Source of the DNA: Fictibacillus halophilus
Lineage (GTDB): Bacteria; Bacillota; Bacilli; Bacillales; Fictibacillaceae
Assembly: GCF_016401385.1 (NCBI RefSeq)
Contig: NZ_JAEACF010000001.1
Coordinates: 3,038,001 to 3,102,000 of the forward strand
Length of the DNA: 64,000 bases
Direction: 5' to 3'
The position numbers and the translations under genes are program-made. Positions 34,918 through 43,061 of the stretch are shown here, piece after piece (the first letter of the stretch is position 1; every line of letters starts with the position of its first letter). The notes under the pieces were generated by a model. It was given only the letters and a program-made list of their open reading frames with translations. It was not told the origin of the DNA and ran no database searches.

Positions 34918-34932
34918 AGATAACGCTTTCAT
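34918..34932 (-). promoter_or_regulatory. Consensus CcpA cre site
   Basis: Minus-strand ATGAAAGCGTTATCT matches the cre consensus WTGNAANCGNWNNCW completely. A TGGCATAAT -10-like element lies about 10 nt upstream of it, so bound CcpA would block initiation or early elongation of the amylase gene. Confidence 0.75.
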
Positions 34933-35090
34933 TCCTTTTATTATGCCATGTTTTCTTTACTTGGAAATGAGCCGTTCGGCTGATAAAAATGATCTTAAAT
35001 GGGTATATTTTCATATTTTTCAGATAATAGGGATCGAAATACGGAATGCGATTATTATTTTGGGTTTGTATAGCACTGTAGGTTATTGAG

Positions 35091-35238
35091 ATGTGTGGGA
35101 ATGCGGGAACTTTGTATGTAAACAGGTGTAGGATGTGCGTAATGCGTGTCGAAATGTGTGTAAGTTATCTTGAAGTGTGCGTGGATTACCAATATAAGTG
35201 CGAACGTGTAATATTTATAAGAACGTGTACCGTAAAAA
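35091..35238. repeat. Degenerate ~20-bp array, GTGTG/GAACGTGTA family (E) with conserved end motif
   Basis: GTGTG-type cores recur at about 35091, 35133, 35154, 35174, 35197, 35202 and 35221, mostly 19-21 bp apart or twice that. The end (35199-35238) carries GAACGTGTAATATTTATAA followed by GAACGTGTACCGTAAAA, the same stretch that borders the arrays at 46083 and 51475. Weaker than the other arrays in its first half. The rest of 34859-35320 holds the cre sites and a terminator. Confidence 0.65.
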
Positions 35239-35271
35239 CACTACCAACTTTGATATCACCTTCATCTAAAC

Positions 35272-35307
35272 AAAAAACCGGGTCCTCTCTGGAAGGTAGA
35301 GGCCCGG
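35272..35307 (-). terminator. Terminator of the lipoprotein gene
   Basis: Minus-strand stem CCGGGCCTCT / AGAGGACCCGG (35298-35307 with 35278-35288, one bulge) followed by six T residues. Confidence 0.85.
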
Positions 35308-35320
35308 CGCTTCTTTTATC

Positions 35321-35533
35321 TTATTCAGCTGACTCTTCCGTTGATTCCTCATCTGTTGAAGTTTCTTCTTCTGTAGAACCTTCCTCATCAGTTTTTGTCT
35401 CTTCGTCTTGAGTCTCTGTTTCTTCCGTATTCGTTTCTTCCTCAGTGTTCGTGTCTTCCGCGTTGCTACATGCAGTGATCAAAAATATTGCCATAAGAGA
35501 TGCTCCGATTTTAGCCAAAAACGTTTTGCTCAT
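35321..35533 (-). CDS. Small acidic lipoprotein
   Basis: 70 residues. A lipoprotein signal peptide ends in the lipobox LITAC (Cys22). Everything after it is Glu/Thr/Asp/Ser low complexity, with repeated TEEET and DEE blocks. This looks like a membrane-tethered acidic brush; many bacilli carry such unassigned lipoproteins. GGGAG lies 10 nt before the ATG, and a strong terminator follows. No function can be named. Confidence 0.75.
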   Translation of the reverse strand: MSKTFLAKIGASLMAIFLITACSNAEDTNTEEETNTEETETQDEETKTDEEGSTEEETSTDEESTEESAE

Positions 35534-35697
35534 TGTTCAATTGCTCCCTTCGGATTTTCAATATGATTTTTGCATGAGTATGGGATTTCTCTGTCCCTGT
35601 TCAGAATATATCATGAAAAAAACCCAAAAAGACGCAATTTACCAAGTCATAACGGAGACTTTACAATTCTTAAATCAGCTTTATATTGGCTTAATAA

Positions 35698-36174
35698 TTA
35701 TAGATCATAATGCAGCACATATTGCGGCCCGACTGGACCAGGTTTGATCTGACCGCGATCTACAAAGCCTACTTTTTCGTAAAGCTTTTTTGCTAAATCG
35801 TTCTTAAAGTTAACGGCTAGGATCAGTTCGTTTACTTCCGGAAAGTGTTTGGAAACAAACAGAGGCAGCTGCAGCATCGCAACTTTTGCGTACCCTTTTC
35901 CTTGATGGGGATGATTGATGGATAGTGCACGAATGACCATCGCATTCGGATTGGCAGTAAAATCTCGAATGTTCTCTCCCTTATGCAGAACGACAAAACC
36001 GACTGTTTTGCCGTTTGCTTCAATAACCACAGGTTGACGTCCTGAATCTTCTTCGCATTTTTTTAAAGCCTCATTCGGCATGGCCGTGAATTTTTCTTGC
36101 TCCTGAGGTAAATAAAACGCGTTTAACGCTTCTCGATGTATTTCATTAAAGAATGTTAGTGATGTGTTTGTCAT
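35698..36174 (-). CDS. GNAT-family N-acetyltransferase
   Basis: 158 residues. The acetyl-CoA-binding motif is HQGKGYAKVAM at about 91-101, preceded by the beta strand VIRALSINHP. The C-terminal block NFKNDLAKKLYEKVGFVDRG is typical of GNAT folds. AGGAGT lies 8 nt before the ATG. It follows the SGNH hydrolase gene by 21 bp on the same strand, so the two may be an operon. Substrate unknown. Confidence 0.9.
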   Translation of the reverse strand: MTNTSLTFFNEIHREALNAFYLPQEQEKFTAMPNEALKKCEEDSGRQPVVIEANGKTVGFVVLHKGENIRDFTANPNAMVIRALSINHPHQGKGYAKVAMLQLPLFVSKHFPEVNELILAVNFKNDLAKKLYEKVGFVDRGQIKPGPVGPQYVLHYDL

Positions 36175-36195
36175 CTATGTAACTCCTGTTCGGGT

Positions 36196-36792
36196 TTATT
36201 GAGTAATGAGTGACTCTGCAGCTTCCAGCCAAGTTTTTGCCATAAGTTCATTTCCTTTTCGTCTCATATGAACGCCATCTGTTGTTAAGGACACATCTGG
36301 CTTTTTGTTTAGGTGATTGATAAAAACATCATGTGTAGGAACGAGCACGGCTTTAAATTCTTTTGCTAACTTTCGGACCACTTCCACATACGGAATCAAC
36401 AGCTGATTTCCTTGAGATTCTGTGTTCTCTTTTATAATCGTAGGTTCCATTAGGACAAGTTTTGTTTTTGTTGAAAGTTGAGAAAGCAATCCTCGGTACA
36501 CTTCTTCAAACTGAGAAACATCGATCTGCTGTAATTGAGGGCTATCGAGCTGTCTCCACACATCGTTGATTCCGATAGAAACGGATAGGAGATCAGGCTC
36601 CAGGTCGATTACATCTCGCTGCCAACGAAACGCAAGGTCTGTTACGCGATGTCCGTTCACACCTTTATTGATCACTGTTACTTCCTTTGGCAAGACTTCT
36701 TTAATCATGCGAACGTATCCGTCTCCCAGTCGATCTGGATCTGTGTTTTTATTTGAAGCTGTGATGCTGTCACCGATAAAAATAATCTTCAT
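36196..36792 (-). CDS. SGNH/GDSL hydrolase
   Basis: 198 residues from MKIIFIGDSITASN; this ATG has GGAGG 9 nt upstream, while one two codons earlier is too close. Catalytic Ser9 lies in GDS (block I), the oxyanion Gly/Asn blocks are INKGVNGH and SIGINDVWR, and the Asp/His pair is in DGVHMRRKG. There is no signal peptide, so it is cytoplasmic. The family cleaves esters of small acyl groups or lysophospholipids; substrate unknown. Confidence 0.9.
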   Translation of the reverse strand: MKIIFIGDSITASNKNTDPDRLGDGYVRMIKEVLPKEVTVINKGVNGHRVTDLAFRWQRDVIDLEPDLLSVSIGINDVWRQLDSPQLQQIDVSQFEEVYRGLLSQLSTKTKLVLMEPTIIKENTESQGNQLLIPYVEVVRKLAKEFKAVLVPTHDVFINHLNKKPDVSLTTDGVHMRRKGNELMAKTWLEAAESLITQ

Positions 36793-36917
36793 ATCCATTT
36801 TCCTCCCTGTTTTCTTTATTCTATTTTATCATGTTGAAGCGAAATGTTAGGTTTTAGAGGATTTTACATACTTTCTTTGAATATCTATAAAAAATCCTTT
36901 TTTAAGGAGGGTATATC

Positions 36918-37952
36918 ATGCTTGAAACAGCGGTTCAACAACCGAAATCGTTCGGCCAAACTGAAATGAGACCGTCATACCGAATGGATTTGCGTCAGTA
37001 TAGAGACAGGAAAGAATATGAAAAGTTTGTAAAAGTAAATACGGTAAACGATTGGTCCACTGTGACGTGGAAAGACATTGGCAAGCCATATGAGGTGACT
37101 TCTTTTTCAAAGGAAAAAACAGAGTGGGAACAAACACACGGTGAGATGCTTCCGGTTCATACATCCTGGACGATGTTCAACCAGTCGTTTCACGAATGGT
37201 TCTCTAAGGATGTACCCGCTGAGATTGGAGATAAAAAGAACGCTTTTTTAAAAAGTTTAACAAGCTTTAAGCCTAGCGAAGTAAAGACGGCACTCGGTGA
37301 TTACGTGCGAATTCACCTCTGGAATTATGTGCACCGTATTCAGGATGGTATCTGGGATCCGCGCGGAAAGAGAGCTTTGTTTGAAGGCCTGGACGTTCTG
37401 AAGCCTCGCATTCTATTTTTGGGTGCTGCTGAAGGATATGAGGCGATGCAGCTGTCTGCGATGTATCCTGACGGTGAAGTGGTGATGGTGGATTATGACC
37501 CGTTCTGCCGAGATGCACGGTTTGCAGAGTTTCCTGAATCTTATCCGTTTTTGGGGAAAAATTCACGAACGGGTGGAGATAAAGTTTATTATAAAAACGA
37601 CTTCAACATCTCGTATGTCGTGGATGATATCCGCAATCTGCCATATGGTAGAGAGTTCGATATTGTGCTCAGCGTCGGGTTGTTAGAGCATTTTCCTGAC
37701 TCTATGAAAGCCGAAGTCGTTGAATGGCATCGAAAATTCTTAAAACCGAGTGGCTATATCGTGATGACGACACCTCGTGCGCAAATGCGTTCTAAGCTGT
37801 ATTACGAGATCATGGCGGATGTGATGAATCATACGTACAGGGAGCTGATGACGTTAGAGCAGATGGGACTCTATCTGCATGAGAACGGACTAGAGATTTT
37901 GCGACACGGGTACATCAAGGTGCATAACGGGATCGTGGCGAGGGCGAAATAG
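36918..37952 (+). CDS. Class I SAM-dependent methyltransferase
   Basis: 344 residues. The Rossmann core lies in the C-terminal half: motif I ILFLGAAEGYEAMQLSAM, the acidic end VVMVDYDPF, motif II FDIVLSVGLLEHFPD and the post-motif YIVMTTPRAQM. The first 165 residues form an extra domain (KVNTVNDWSTVTWKDIGKPY) not assigned to a family. AAGGAGGG lies 8 nt before the ATG. It is a single gene with its own terminator. Substrate unknown. Confidence 0.87.
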   Translation: MLETAVQQPKSFGQTEMRPSYRMDLRQYRDRKEYEKFVKVNTVNDWSTVTWKDIGKPYEVTSFSKEKTEWEQTHGEMLPVHTSWTMFNQSFHEWFSKDVPAEIGDKKNAFLKSLTSFKPSEVKTALGDYVRIHLWNYVHRIQDGIWDPRGKRALFEGLDVLKPRILFLGAAEGYEAMQLSAMYPDGEVVMVDYDPFCRDARFAEFPESYPFLGKNSRTGGDKVYYKNDFNISYVVDDIRNLPYGREFDIVLSVGLLEHFPDSMKAEVVEWHRKFLKPSGYIVMTTPRAQMRSKLYYEIMADVMNHTYRELMTLEQMGLYLHENGLEILRHGYIKVHNGIVARAK

Positions 37953-37957
37953 GCTGG

Positions 37958-37986
37958 AAACCTGGAGAGAGTTCCAGGTTTTTTAT
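37958..37986 (+). terminator. Terminator of the methyltransferase gene
   Basis: Stem AAACCTGGA (37958-37966) / TCCAGGTTT (37973-37981) followed by a T run that overlaps the stop of the convergent Rrf2 gene. Confidence 0.85.
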
Positions 37987-38411
37987 TTTGATCGGGTTGG
38001 AAGGTTGCCGTTCAGCAAATTCTCCAATGATGTGTGATCAAGCAGATCTGCAACAACATCGCGAACGAGGCGCCATAACGGCTGCAACAGACAAGCTTGT
38101 TCCTCGAGTGGACAATGTTCGTATGCCGTAACGCTCACACAGCTCATCGGAGCGAGCGGACCTTCTATATCTCGAACAATATCGCCAATACAGATTTGTG
38201 AAGGTTCAATTTTTAATGTATAGCCCCCACTCGCTCCTCTTTTACTTTTCACGTAGCCTAAGTTTTTTAAGAGCAACAGAATTTGTTCTAAGTAATTAGA
38301 AGGAACCAGGGTCTCTCTTGCAATATCCTTTGTTTGAACCAGTTGCGGGTATTGTGCACCTAACACGATTAACGCCCGAAGCGCATATTCCCCTTTGCTC
38401 GAGATCTTCAT
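37983..38411 (-). CDS. Rrf2-family regulator with three-Cys cluster motif
   Basis: 142 residues from MKISSKGEYALRAL; the ATG at 38411 follows GGAGGAGGAGGGG. Winged helix with TLVPSNYLEQILLLLKNLGY and SKRGASGGYTL. Cys91, Cys100 and Cys107 (CX8CX6C) sit where IscR, NsrR and RirA bind an iron-sulphur cluster, so redox, nitric oxide or iron sensing is likely; the spacing is not identical to any of these. It is divergent from a cysteine-dioxygenase-like/HpaB-like operon, the probable target. CymR-type Rrf2 proteins, which lack these Cys, are a less likely match. Confidence 0.88.
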   Translation of the reverse strand: MKISSKGEYALRALIVLGAQYPQLVQTKDIARETLVPSNYLEQILLLLKNLGYVKSKRGASGGYTLKIEPSQICIGDIVRDIEGPLAPMSCVSVTAYEHCPLEEQACLLQPLWRLVRDVVADLLDHTSLENLLNGNLPTRSK

Positions 38412-38585
38412 ACCCCTCCTCCTCCCCATCTCTATCACTCTATGGGTAACCGTAAGATTTATACCGGATTTATCTGTCCATTTTTCAATTGTGCCGTAAC
38501 GCTCGTCCCTCAAGCTTCATACCTTATACAAAGGCGACTACGTTTATCAACAATGTCGTCAAAGGCAGCAAGGGGGAAATGGAAG

Positions 38586-39053
38586 TTGGATATTTTACAA
38601 AAAATCGAGCGTGTGTTTAGCACGGTTTCGGACATAGATAGAGCAAATGCAGCGAATATCATGCTACAGCTCTCTCCTACTTTTCAAGATGTAGAGAAAC
38701 ATTTATCAACTCCACAGGATTTAGAATATGGAAGGAATGTTCTTTTTAAAAATGAACGTGTTGAGGTGCTATTAGTCTTTTTACCTCCTTTCTCAAAAAC
38801 ACTCGTGCATGATCATGGATTCTCTTCGGGATGGATTTATGTGGTAGAAGGTTCTGTATTGAATCTTTTGTACAGAAAGGGAAACGATGGTGTGAGCTAT
38901 GAAAGAAGTGAATATTACCCAAAAGGTGAGCTGTTTTCTGTCGAGGGAGATACGACGCACGCGATGTACAATCCTACATTCTCGGCAACGGTGACTCTTC
39001 ATATCTATTCTCCTCCACTCGGGACCGGAAAGGTGTACAAGCCTCATGAGTAA
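38586..39053 (+). CDS. Cysteine dioxygenase family cupin protein
   Basis: 155 residues with a TTG start at 38586, chosen because AAGGGGG lies 9 nt upstream and the N-terminus then lines up with YubC-type proteins (MDILQKIERVFSTV). The longer frame to 38442 has no ribosome site. Iron ligands His75, His77 (VHDHGFSSGW) and His125 (DTTHAMYNP), and Tyr141 (HIYSPPLG), are all present, as in type I cysteine dioxygenase. The family oxidises cysteine to cysteine sulphinate. It overlaps the next gene by 8 nt. A related thiol substrate cannot be excluded. Confidence 0.85.
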   Translation: MDILQKIERVFSTVSDIDRANAANIMLQLSPTFQDVEKHLSTPQDLEYGRNVLFKNERVEVLLVFLPPFSKTLVHDHGFSSGWIYVVEGSVLNLLYRKGNDGVSYERSEYYPKGELFSVEGDTTHAMYNPTFSATVTLHIYSPPLGTGKVYKPHE

Positions 39054-40482
39054 ATATGGTGAACACTATATTCATAGCTTAAAAGATGCTCGTTCTGTGT
39101 GGCTGAACGGTCGTGTGACAGATGTTACGACAGATCCTCATTTTGCTGGCACATTATCTACGATCAGTTCTTTATTCGATATGATGGATTGTGCTGAGAA
39201 TCAGGATAAGGTTAGCGAGGTACAGCATGTTAGAGGTCAAGCGCAACGCATACACACGTCTTTTTTAGTTCCTCATTCACAGGATGATCTGCTAAAAAGA
39301 AGGATCGCTTTTGAAGCTTGGAGCAGAGCGACTTCAGGCGTGATGAGCCGTTTGTCTGACTATGCCAGATCCCGTATAACAGGATGGTATGCGAACCGAT
39401 CGGCATATGACGCTTACGATAAGCAATTTGCAGAAAAGATAAAAACGTATTATGAAACAGCTGGAGTTGAGCACCGTTTTCTAACGGTTGTTCAGCGTGA
39501 TCCACAGATTAATCGCAGTGCGGGTGGTGAGGTGAATCCAGAAGAGCTCGGTCTACTTCGTATCACAAGAAAAACGAGCGAAGGGGTGTATGTGAGTGGT
39601 GGCAAGATGATCGCTACAGCCGCTCCGTATTCTCAAGATCTGATTGTGTTTCCTGTTGCGAAGTGGGGTGAAAAGGAGAAAGCGTTGGCATCGGCACTGA
39701 TCGTTCCGGCGAACAGCAAGGGCTTGCATATGATTTGCAGAGCGGGTTTTGATTCTGGCAATGTGGCGCGCACTGATTATCCGCTTAGTTCCGCTTATGA
39801 TGAGATGGACGCGGTTTTGATTTTTGATGATGTATTGATTCCTTGGGAGAGAGTATTATTGTATGAAAATCCTGATGCGGTTTGGCAGTTTAAAAATGAT
39901 TCTGTTGCAAACGCTCTTGCCTATCATCAAGCGATTGTTCGTCTTCAAGTAAAATTGGAGTTCACTGTTGCGATCGGGCATGCAATCGCAGAAAGCATCG
40001 GAGCCAATCAGTATTTGCACGTACAAGAAAAATTAGGTGAACTCCTTATGCAGAGTGAAACGATCAAAGGGCTTGTCATTGGGAGTGAATCGGCGGGTAA
40101 GTGTAATGATCAAGGTATTTTTCTGCCTCATTTTTCGTTTATTGAAACAGCAAGAAATCTCGGCACCACGTATTATCCGCGCGCGATCGAATTATTGCAG
40201 CTGATCGGAGCAGGCGGATTCATTCAAACGCCGTCTGTTATCGCAGATTTCGACGGACCGATCGGCCATCTGTTGGAAAAGTACTATAGGGGTAAAGACG
40301 TGGATGCAGTGGAAAAAACTAAGTTATTTAAACTGGCGTGGGATTTGATAGGCAGTTCGTTAGGCTCGAGACACGAATTGTATGAGCGTTTCTATGCCGG
40401 CGATCCCATCCGTAATAAAGCCGCTCAGTATATGGGGTACGATAAAGCGGCTCTTAGGAAGATGATTGATTTGTATTTGTGA
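39046..40482 (+). CDS. HpaB-family flavin-dependent monooxygenase (4-hydroxyphenylacetate 3-hydroxylase-like)
   Basis: 478 residues, usual for the HpaB oxygenase component. The acyl-CoA-dehydrogenase-like fold shows in FEAWSRATSGVMSRLSDYAR, DPQINRSAGG, FDDVLIPWERVLLYENP and IGAGGFIQTPS. HpaB hydroxylates phenols with FADH2 delivered by a separate reductase; none is found next to it here. It is similar in type to B. subtilis YoaI. The ATG overlaps the preceding dioxygenase gene by 8 nt, so the two enzymes are coupled, an unusual pairing. The real substrate is open. Confidence 0.87.
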   Translation: MSKYGEHYIHSLKDARSVWLNGRVTDVTTDPHFAGTLSTISSLFDMMDCAENQDKVSEVQHVRGQAQRIHTSFLVPHSQDDLLKRRIAFEAWSRATSGVMSRLSDYARSRITGWYANRSAYDAYDKQFAEKIKTYYETAGVEHRFLTVVQRDPQINRSAGGEVNPEELGLLRITRKTSEGVYVSGGKMIATAAPYSQDLIVFPVAKWGEKEKALASALIVPANSKGLHMICRAGFDSGNVARTDYPLSSAYDEMDAVLIFDDVLIPWERVLLYENPDAVWQFKNDSVANALAYHQAIVRLQVKLEFTVAIGHAIAESIGANQYLHVQEKLGELLMQSETIKGLVIGSESAGKCNDQGIFLPHFSFIETARNLGTTYYPRAIELLQLIGAGGFIQTPSVIADFDGPIGHLLEKYYRGKDVDAVEKTKLFKLAWDLIGSSLGSRHELYERFYAGDPIRNKAAQYMGYDKAALRKMIDLYL

Positions 40483-40541
40483 TGATTGGCGAACTATATA
40501 TATTAATGTAACGTCCGTCATCTTATCCGGATTTATTTTGT

Positions 40542-41221
40542 TTAGCTCTGGACTTGAATAGTTCCGTTTCTTAACAAGTGTTTCTTTAATTCAGTGACAG
40601 ATTTAACCATATAAGTAGGGTTTGCTTCTGTAAGTTCTTCGATTGAACCATACCCGTAAGTAACTCCTATTGAATCGATACCTGTGTTATGCGCCCCAAT
40701 CATGTCATGTTTTCTGTCACCAATCATGATGAACGATTTCTTTGGTTGGTCGTTGTAATGGTGGAGGATGTGTTGGATGATCTCTGTTTTACTCGTACGT
40801 GTTCCATCGAGATTGCTGCCAACGATTAGGTCAAAATGGTGGTGGATGTTGAAATAATTTAAGATTTCTTCAGCAAAGACAGTAGGTTTAGAAGTTGCGA
40901 TAACTAATGTATGGCCATTATCACTCAGTTCTTGAAGAAGTGAAGAAATATGTTCGTAAAGTGTATTCTCGTACATGCCTATGTCTTTAAATCTTTCTCG
41001 ATAGTGCGTGATGGCAGTTTGAATCTGTGGTTCGTTAAAGTATAAAATTCTGAGAAAGATTGTTGAAGCGGTGGCCCGATAAAAGATTCTAAGTGATCAA
41101 GGTTCTCTTCTGTGATCCCCATTCTCTTGAGGGCAAATTGAACAGATTTTGTAATACCGATTTTAGGATCAGAAAGAGTGCCGTCTAGGTCAAACAAGAT
41201 ATATTCATAATTCTTCATCAT
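40542..41221 (-). pseudogene. HAD-superfamily hydrolase broken by a frameshift
   Basis: The 5' part (to 40979) begins MMKNYEYILFDLDGTLSDPK, with the HAD nucleophile motif DLDGTLSD. The 3' part carries HAD motifs II-IV: LVIATSKPTVFAEEIL, then TSKTEIIQHIL and FIMIGDRKHDMIGAHN. After FSEFY the first frame runs into LTNHRFKLPS and stops, while another frame continues FNEPQIQTAITHYRERFKDI into the 3' part. A single missing base near 41033-41046 explains this. Intact, it would be a PGP/PpaX-like phosphatase of about 225 residues. A sequencing error in the A/T-rich stretch is the main alternative. Confidence 0.85.
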
Positions 41222-41269
41222 GATTTATGCTCCTTCACAGTCTTATTTTGAAGCTAAAAATAAAAATAG

Positions 41270-41329
41270 CATAAAAAGAAAGCTTGAAATAGGACATACA
41301 CCCTAGGGGAATACTCCATTTCAAGCTTT
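41270..41329 (-). terminator. Terminator of fabZ
   Basis: Minus-strand stem AAAGCTTGAAAT (41318-41329) with ATTTCAAGCTTT (41279-41290), 27-nt loop, then TCTTTTTAT. Confidence 0.75.
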
Positions 41330-41343
41330 TATGATAATTGTGT

Positions 41344-41356
41344 GGGGTCAGACCCC
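41344..41356. repeat. GGGGTCAGACCCC palindrome, copy 2
   Basis: The same 13-mer occurs at 1348-1360; a 28-bp perfect palindrome at 47383-47410 is built from two copies in opposite directions. This copy touches the fabZ stop codon. Confidence 0.8.
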
Positions 41357-41781
41357 TATTTGCCTAGTGCGAAGGTGATCTCGACTTCGCAGGCTACTTG
41401 GCCATCAACGGTTGCGATTCCTTTGCCTTTACCGATCGAACCTCGTACACGTGTCATCTCAACTTCAAGGCGAAGCTGGTCTCCAGGTACGACTTGCTTT
41501 TTGAAGCGGCAGTTATCAATGCCTGCGAAAAATGCTAGACGTCCGCGGTTTTCTTCTTTTTTCAGCATTGCGACTGCCCCTACTTGAGCCAGTGCTTCGA
41601 CGATTAAAACGCCTGGCATAACTGGGTACTCTGGGAAGTGGCCGTTGAAGAATTCTTCGTTCGCTGTAACATTCTTGATCCCAACAGCGCGCTCTCCCTC
41701 TTCTACTTCTAAGATACGGTCAATCAGCAAGAACGGATAACGGTGTGGAATGATTTCTTTGATTTCTTCAATCGTTAACAT
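41356..41781 (-). CDS. fabZ: 3-hydroxyacyl-ACP dehydratase FabZ
   Basis: 141 residues, hot-dog fold. Catalytic His48 ([14 protein letters not shown]) and Glu62 ([10 protein letters not shown]) are in place; [12 protein letters not shown] is the N-terminal signature. It dehydrates 3-hydroxyacyl-ACP in fatty acid elongation. AAAGGTGAT lies 8 nt before the ATG. The location behind flhO-flhP is conserved in Bacillus (ywpB position). Confidence 0.97.
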   Translation of the reverse strand: MLTIEEIKEIIPHRYPFLLIDRILEVEEGERAVGIKNVTANEEFFNGHFPEYPVMPGVLIVEALAQVGAVAMLKKEENRGRLAFFAGIDNCRFKKQVVPGDQLRLEVEMTRVRGSIGKGKGIATVDGQVACEVEITFALGK

Positions 41782-41873
41782 ATACGAACATCACCTTTCT
41801 TTTTTACTCATGGTTTATGATCTATTTTTATTATACTTGGTATTGTTACCTGGTACTAATTTTACATCAAAAG

Positions 41874-41909
41874 AAAACAATGACTTTCATGCAATGTCAT
41901 TGTTTTTTT
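41874..41909. terminator. Terminator after the EpuA-like gene
   Basis: Stem AACAATGAC (41876-41884) / GTCATTGTT (41896-41904) with T runs on both strands. Confidence 0.85.
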
Positions 41910-41918
41910 ATTATATCT

Positions 41919-42206
41919 TTACGCATCTTTTTCTACAAGGTCGATGATGTGTGTCCATGTTTCTTTTTCAAACACGTTCATCGGTTTACCGTCACCAATC
42001 ACGCCATAGCCAACCATTGTACCAACAGCAAAGCAGACGATGATGCCACAGACAAGAAGCAGAAGACGCAGCCAGATCGGAAAGCTTCTTTTCGTTTGGC
42101 GTTGGTACCACTGTTTCTTCTCTTCTTTAGAAGACGTTTCTTTCTCTTGGTAACGCTGTGTTTTCGGTTTTTCGTTTTTATTCAACTCTTGCATCTTATT
42201 CGTCAT
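41919..42206 (-). CDS. EpuA-like DNA-directed RNA polymerase subunit beta annotation family (membrane protein)
   Basis: 95 residues. The charged N-terminal half is rich in Lys, Glu and Gln (KETSSKEEKKQWYQRQTKRS). One membrane segment covers about 47-68 (LRLLLLVCGIIVCFAVGTMV), followed by a conserved tail (GKPMNVFEKETWTHIIDLV). This matches the EpuA family, which databases often label RNA polymerase subunit beta, although it is not RpoB. Function uncertain. It follows flhP by 15 bp and ends at a terminator. Confidence 0.8.
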   Translation of the reverse strand: MTNKMQELNKNEKPKTQRYQEKETSSKEEKKQWYQRQTKRSFPIWLRLLLLVCGIIVCFAVGTMVGYGVIGDGKPMNVFEKETWTHIIDLVEKDA

Positions 42207-42221
42207 ACAAACCTACCTCAT

Positions 42222-43049
42222 TTAGCGAAGCCCGTTTACTAACCCCATCATTTGGTCAGCAATTGTAAGAGAACGCGCATTAAATTGATAAGAACGCTGT
42301 GTTTGAATCATTTCCGTCATCTCCGTGGAGATGTTTACATTCGAGGATTCGAGTGCACCTTGCTGAACGAAGTTACCTGCTCCAGCATTTACTTCCTCTA
42401 TCAATTGATTTAACGGAATGTCCTGTGGCGCTTGCAAGTTCTGTCCAACAGATAACATCAGCTGCGGCCGAACTATGTTTACAATCGCTAGCTGTCCTGA
42501 TTCAACAATCGCTCCATTATTTAACGTTACCGAAACTTGGCCGTTTTGTCCAATGGTAATTTTGCTATGGTCAGCTGGAATCGTAATCGGTCCGTCTACG
42601 CCCATTACTTTATTGCCCTCTGATGTTACAAGTTCCATCTGGTTGGGATTGTTAGCAGACGGTGACAAATAGAACGCGCCGTCTCTTGTAAACTGCAGCG
42701 ATTCATTTCCGTTGTTATCTATCGCAGATACCTGAAAATAAAAGCTAGGCTGTGTGAGCGCTACATCAAGAAGTCGTCCAGTTTGCTGCAGCGTGCCTGC
42801 TTCTAAACTGAGTGCAGTTGAGGACACACGCGCTCCGCTGCCAATTCGAATTCCGTTTGGCGTTAGACGACCCGCTTCTGTCGGATTCAATGCTTCACTA
42901 TTGATCTGCTGAAAAAGAATATCCGAAAATTGGGCCTCGCGTCTTTTATAGCCATTTGTCGTGCTGTTGGCCATATTATTTGAGATGGTATCGAGCTTAT
43001 GTTGCAGCTGCCCCATCGTTACTGCTGCTGAAATCATAGACTGGTTCAT
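42222..43049 (-). CDS. flhP: Flagellar hook-basal body protein FlhP
   Basis: 275 residues of the FlgF/FlgG rod-hook family. N-terminal heptad region with LDTISNNMANSTTNGYKRRE and C-terminal SNVNISTEMTEMIQTQRSYQ, both typical of axial rod proteins. The middle is a beta domain (TRDGAFYLSPSANNPNQMEL). It forms part of the distal rod of the flagellum. It follows flhO by 12 bp; the mbl-flhO-flhP order is the Bacillus one. Confidence 0.93.
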   Translation of the reverse strand: MNQSMISAAVTMGQLQHKLDTISNNMANSTTNGYKRREAQFSDILFQQINSEALNPTEAGRLTPNGIRIGSGARVSSTALSLEAGTLQQTGRLLDVALTQPSFYFQVSAIDNNGNESLQFTRDGAFYLSPSANNPNQMELVTSEGNKVMGVDGPITIPADHSKITIGQNGQVSVTLNNGAIVESGQLAIVNIVRPQLMLSVGQNLQAPQDIPLNQLIEEVNAGAGNFVQQGALESSNVNISTEMTEMIQTQRSYQFNARSLTIADQMMGLVNGLR

Positions 43050-43061
43050 GTTTGGATCCCC

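Noticed and set aside
35613..35747. 44-residue frame starting MKKTQKDAIYQVITETLQFL
   Set aside because: No ribosome site, and it runs into the 3' end of the GNAT gene on the opposite strand; more likely a chance frame.
40979..41050. Programmed frameshift in the HAD gene
   Set aside because: No slippery heptamer and no downstream structure are seen, and the family has no known recoding; a deletion or sequencing error is simpler.
41919..42206. Treating the EpuA-like protein as a true RNA polymerase beta subunit
   Set aside because: It is a 95-residue single-pass membrane protein with no RpoB-like sequence; the database name is historical.
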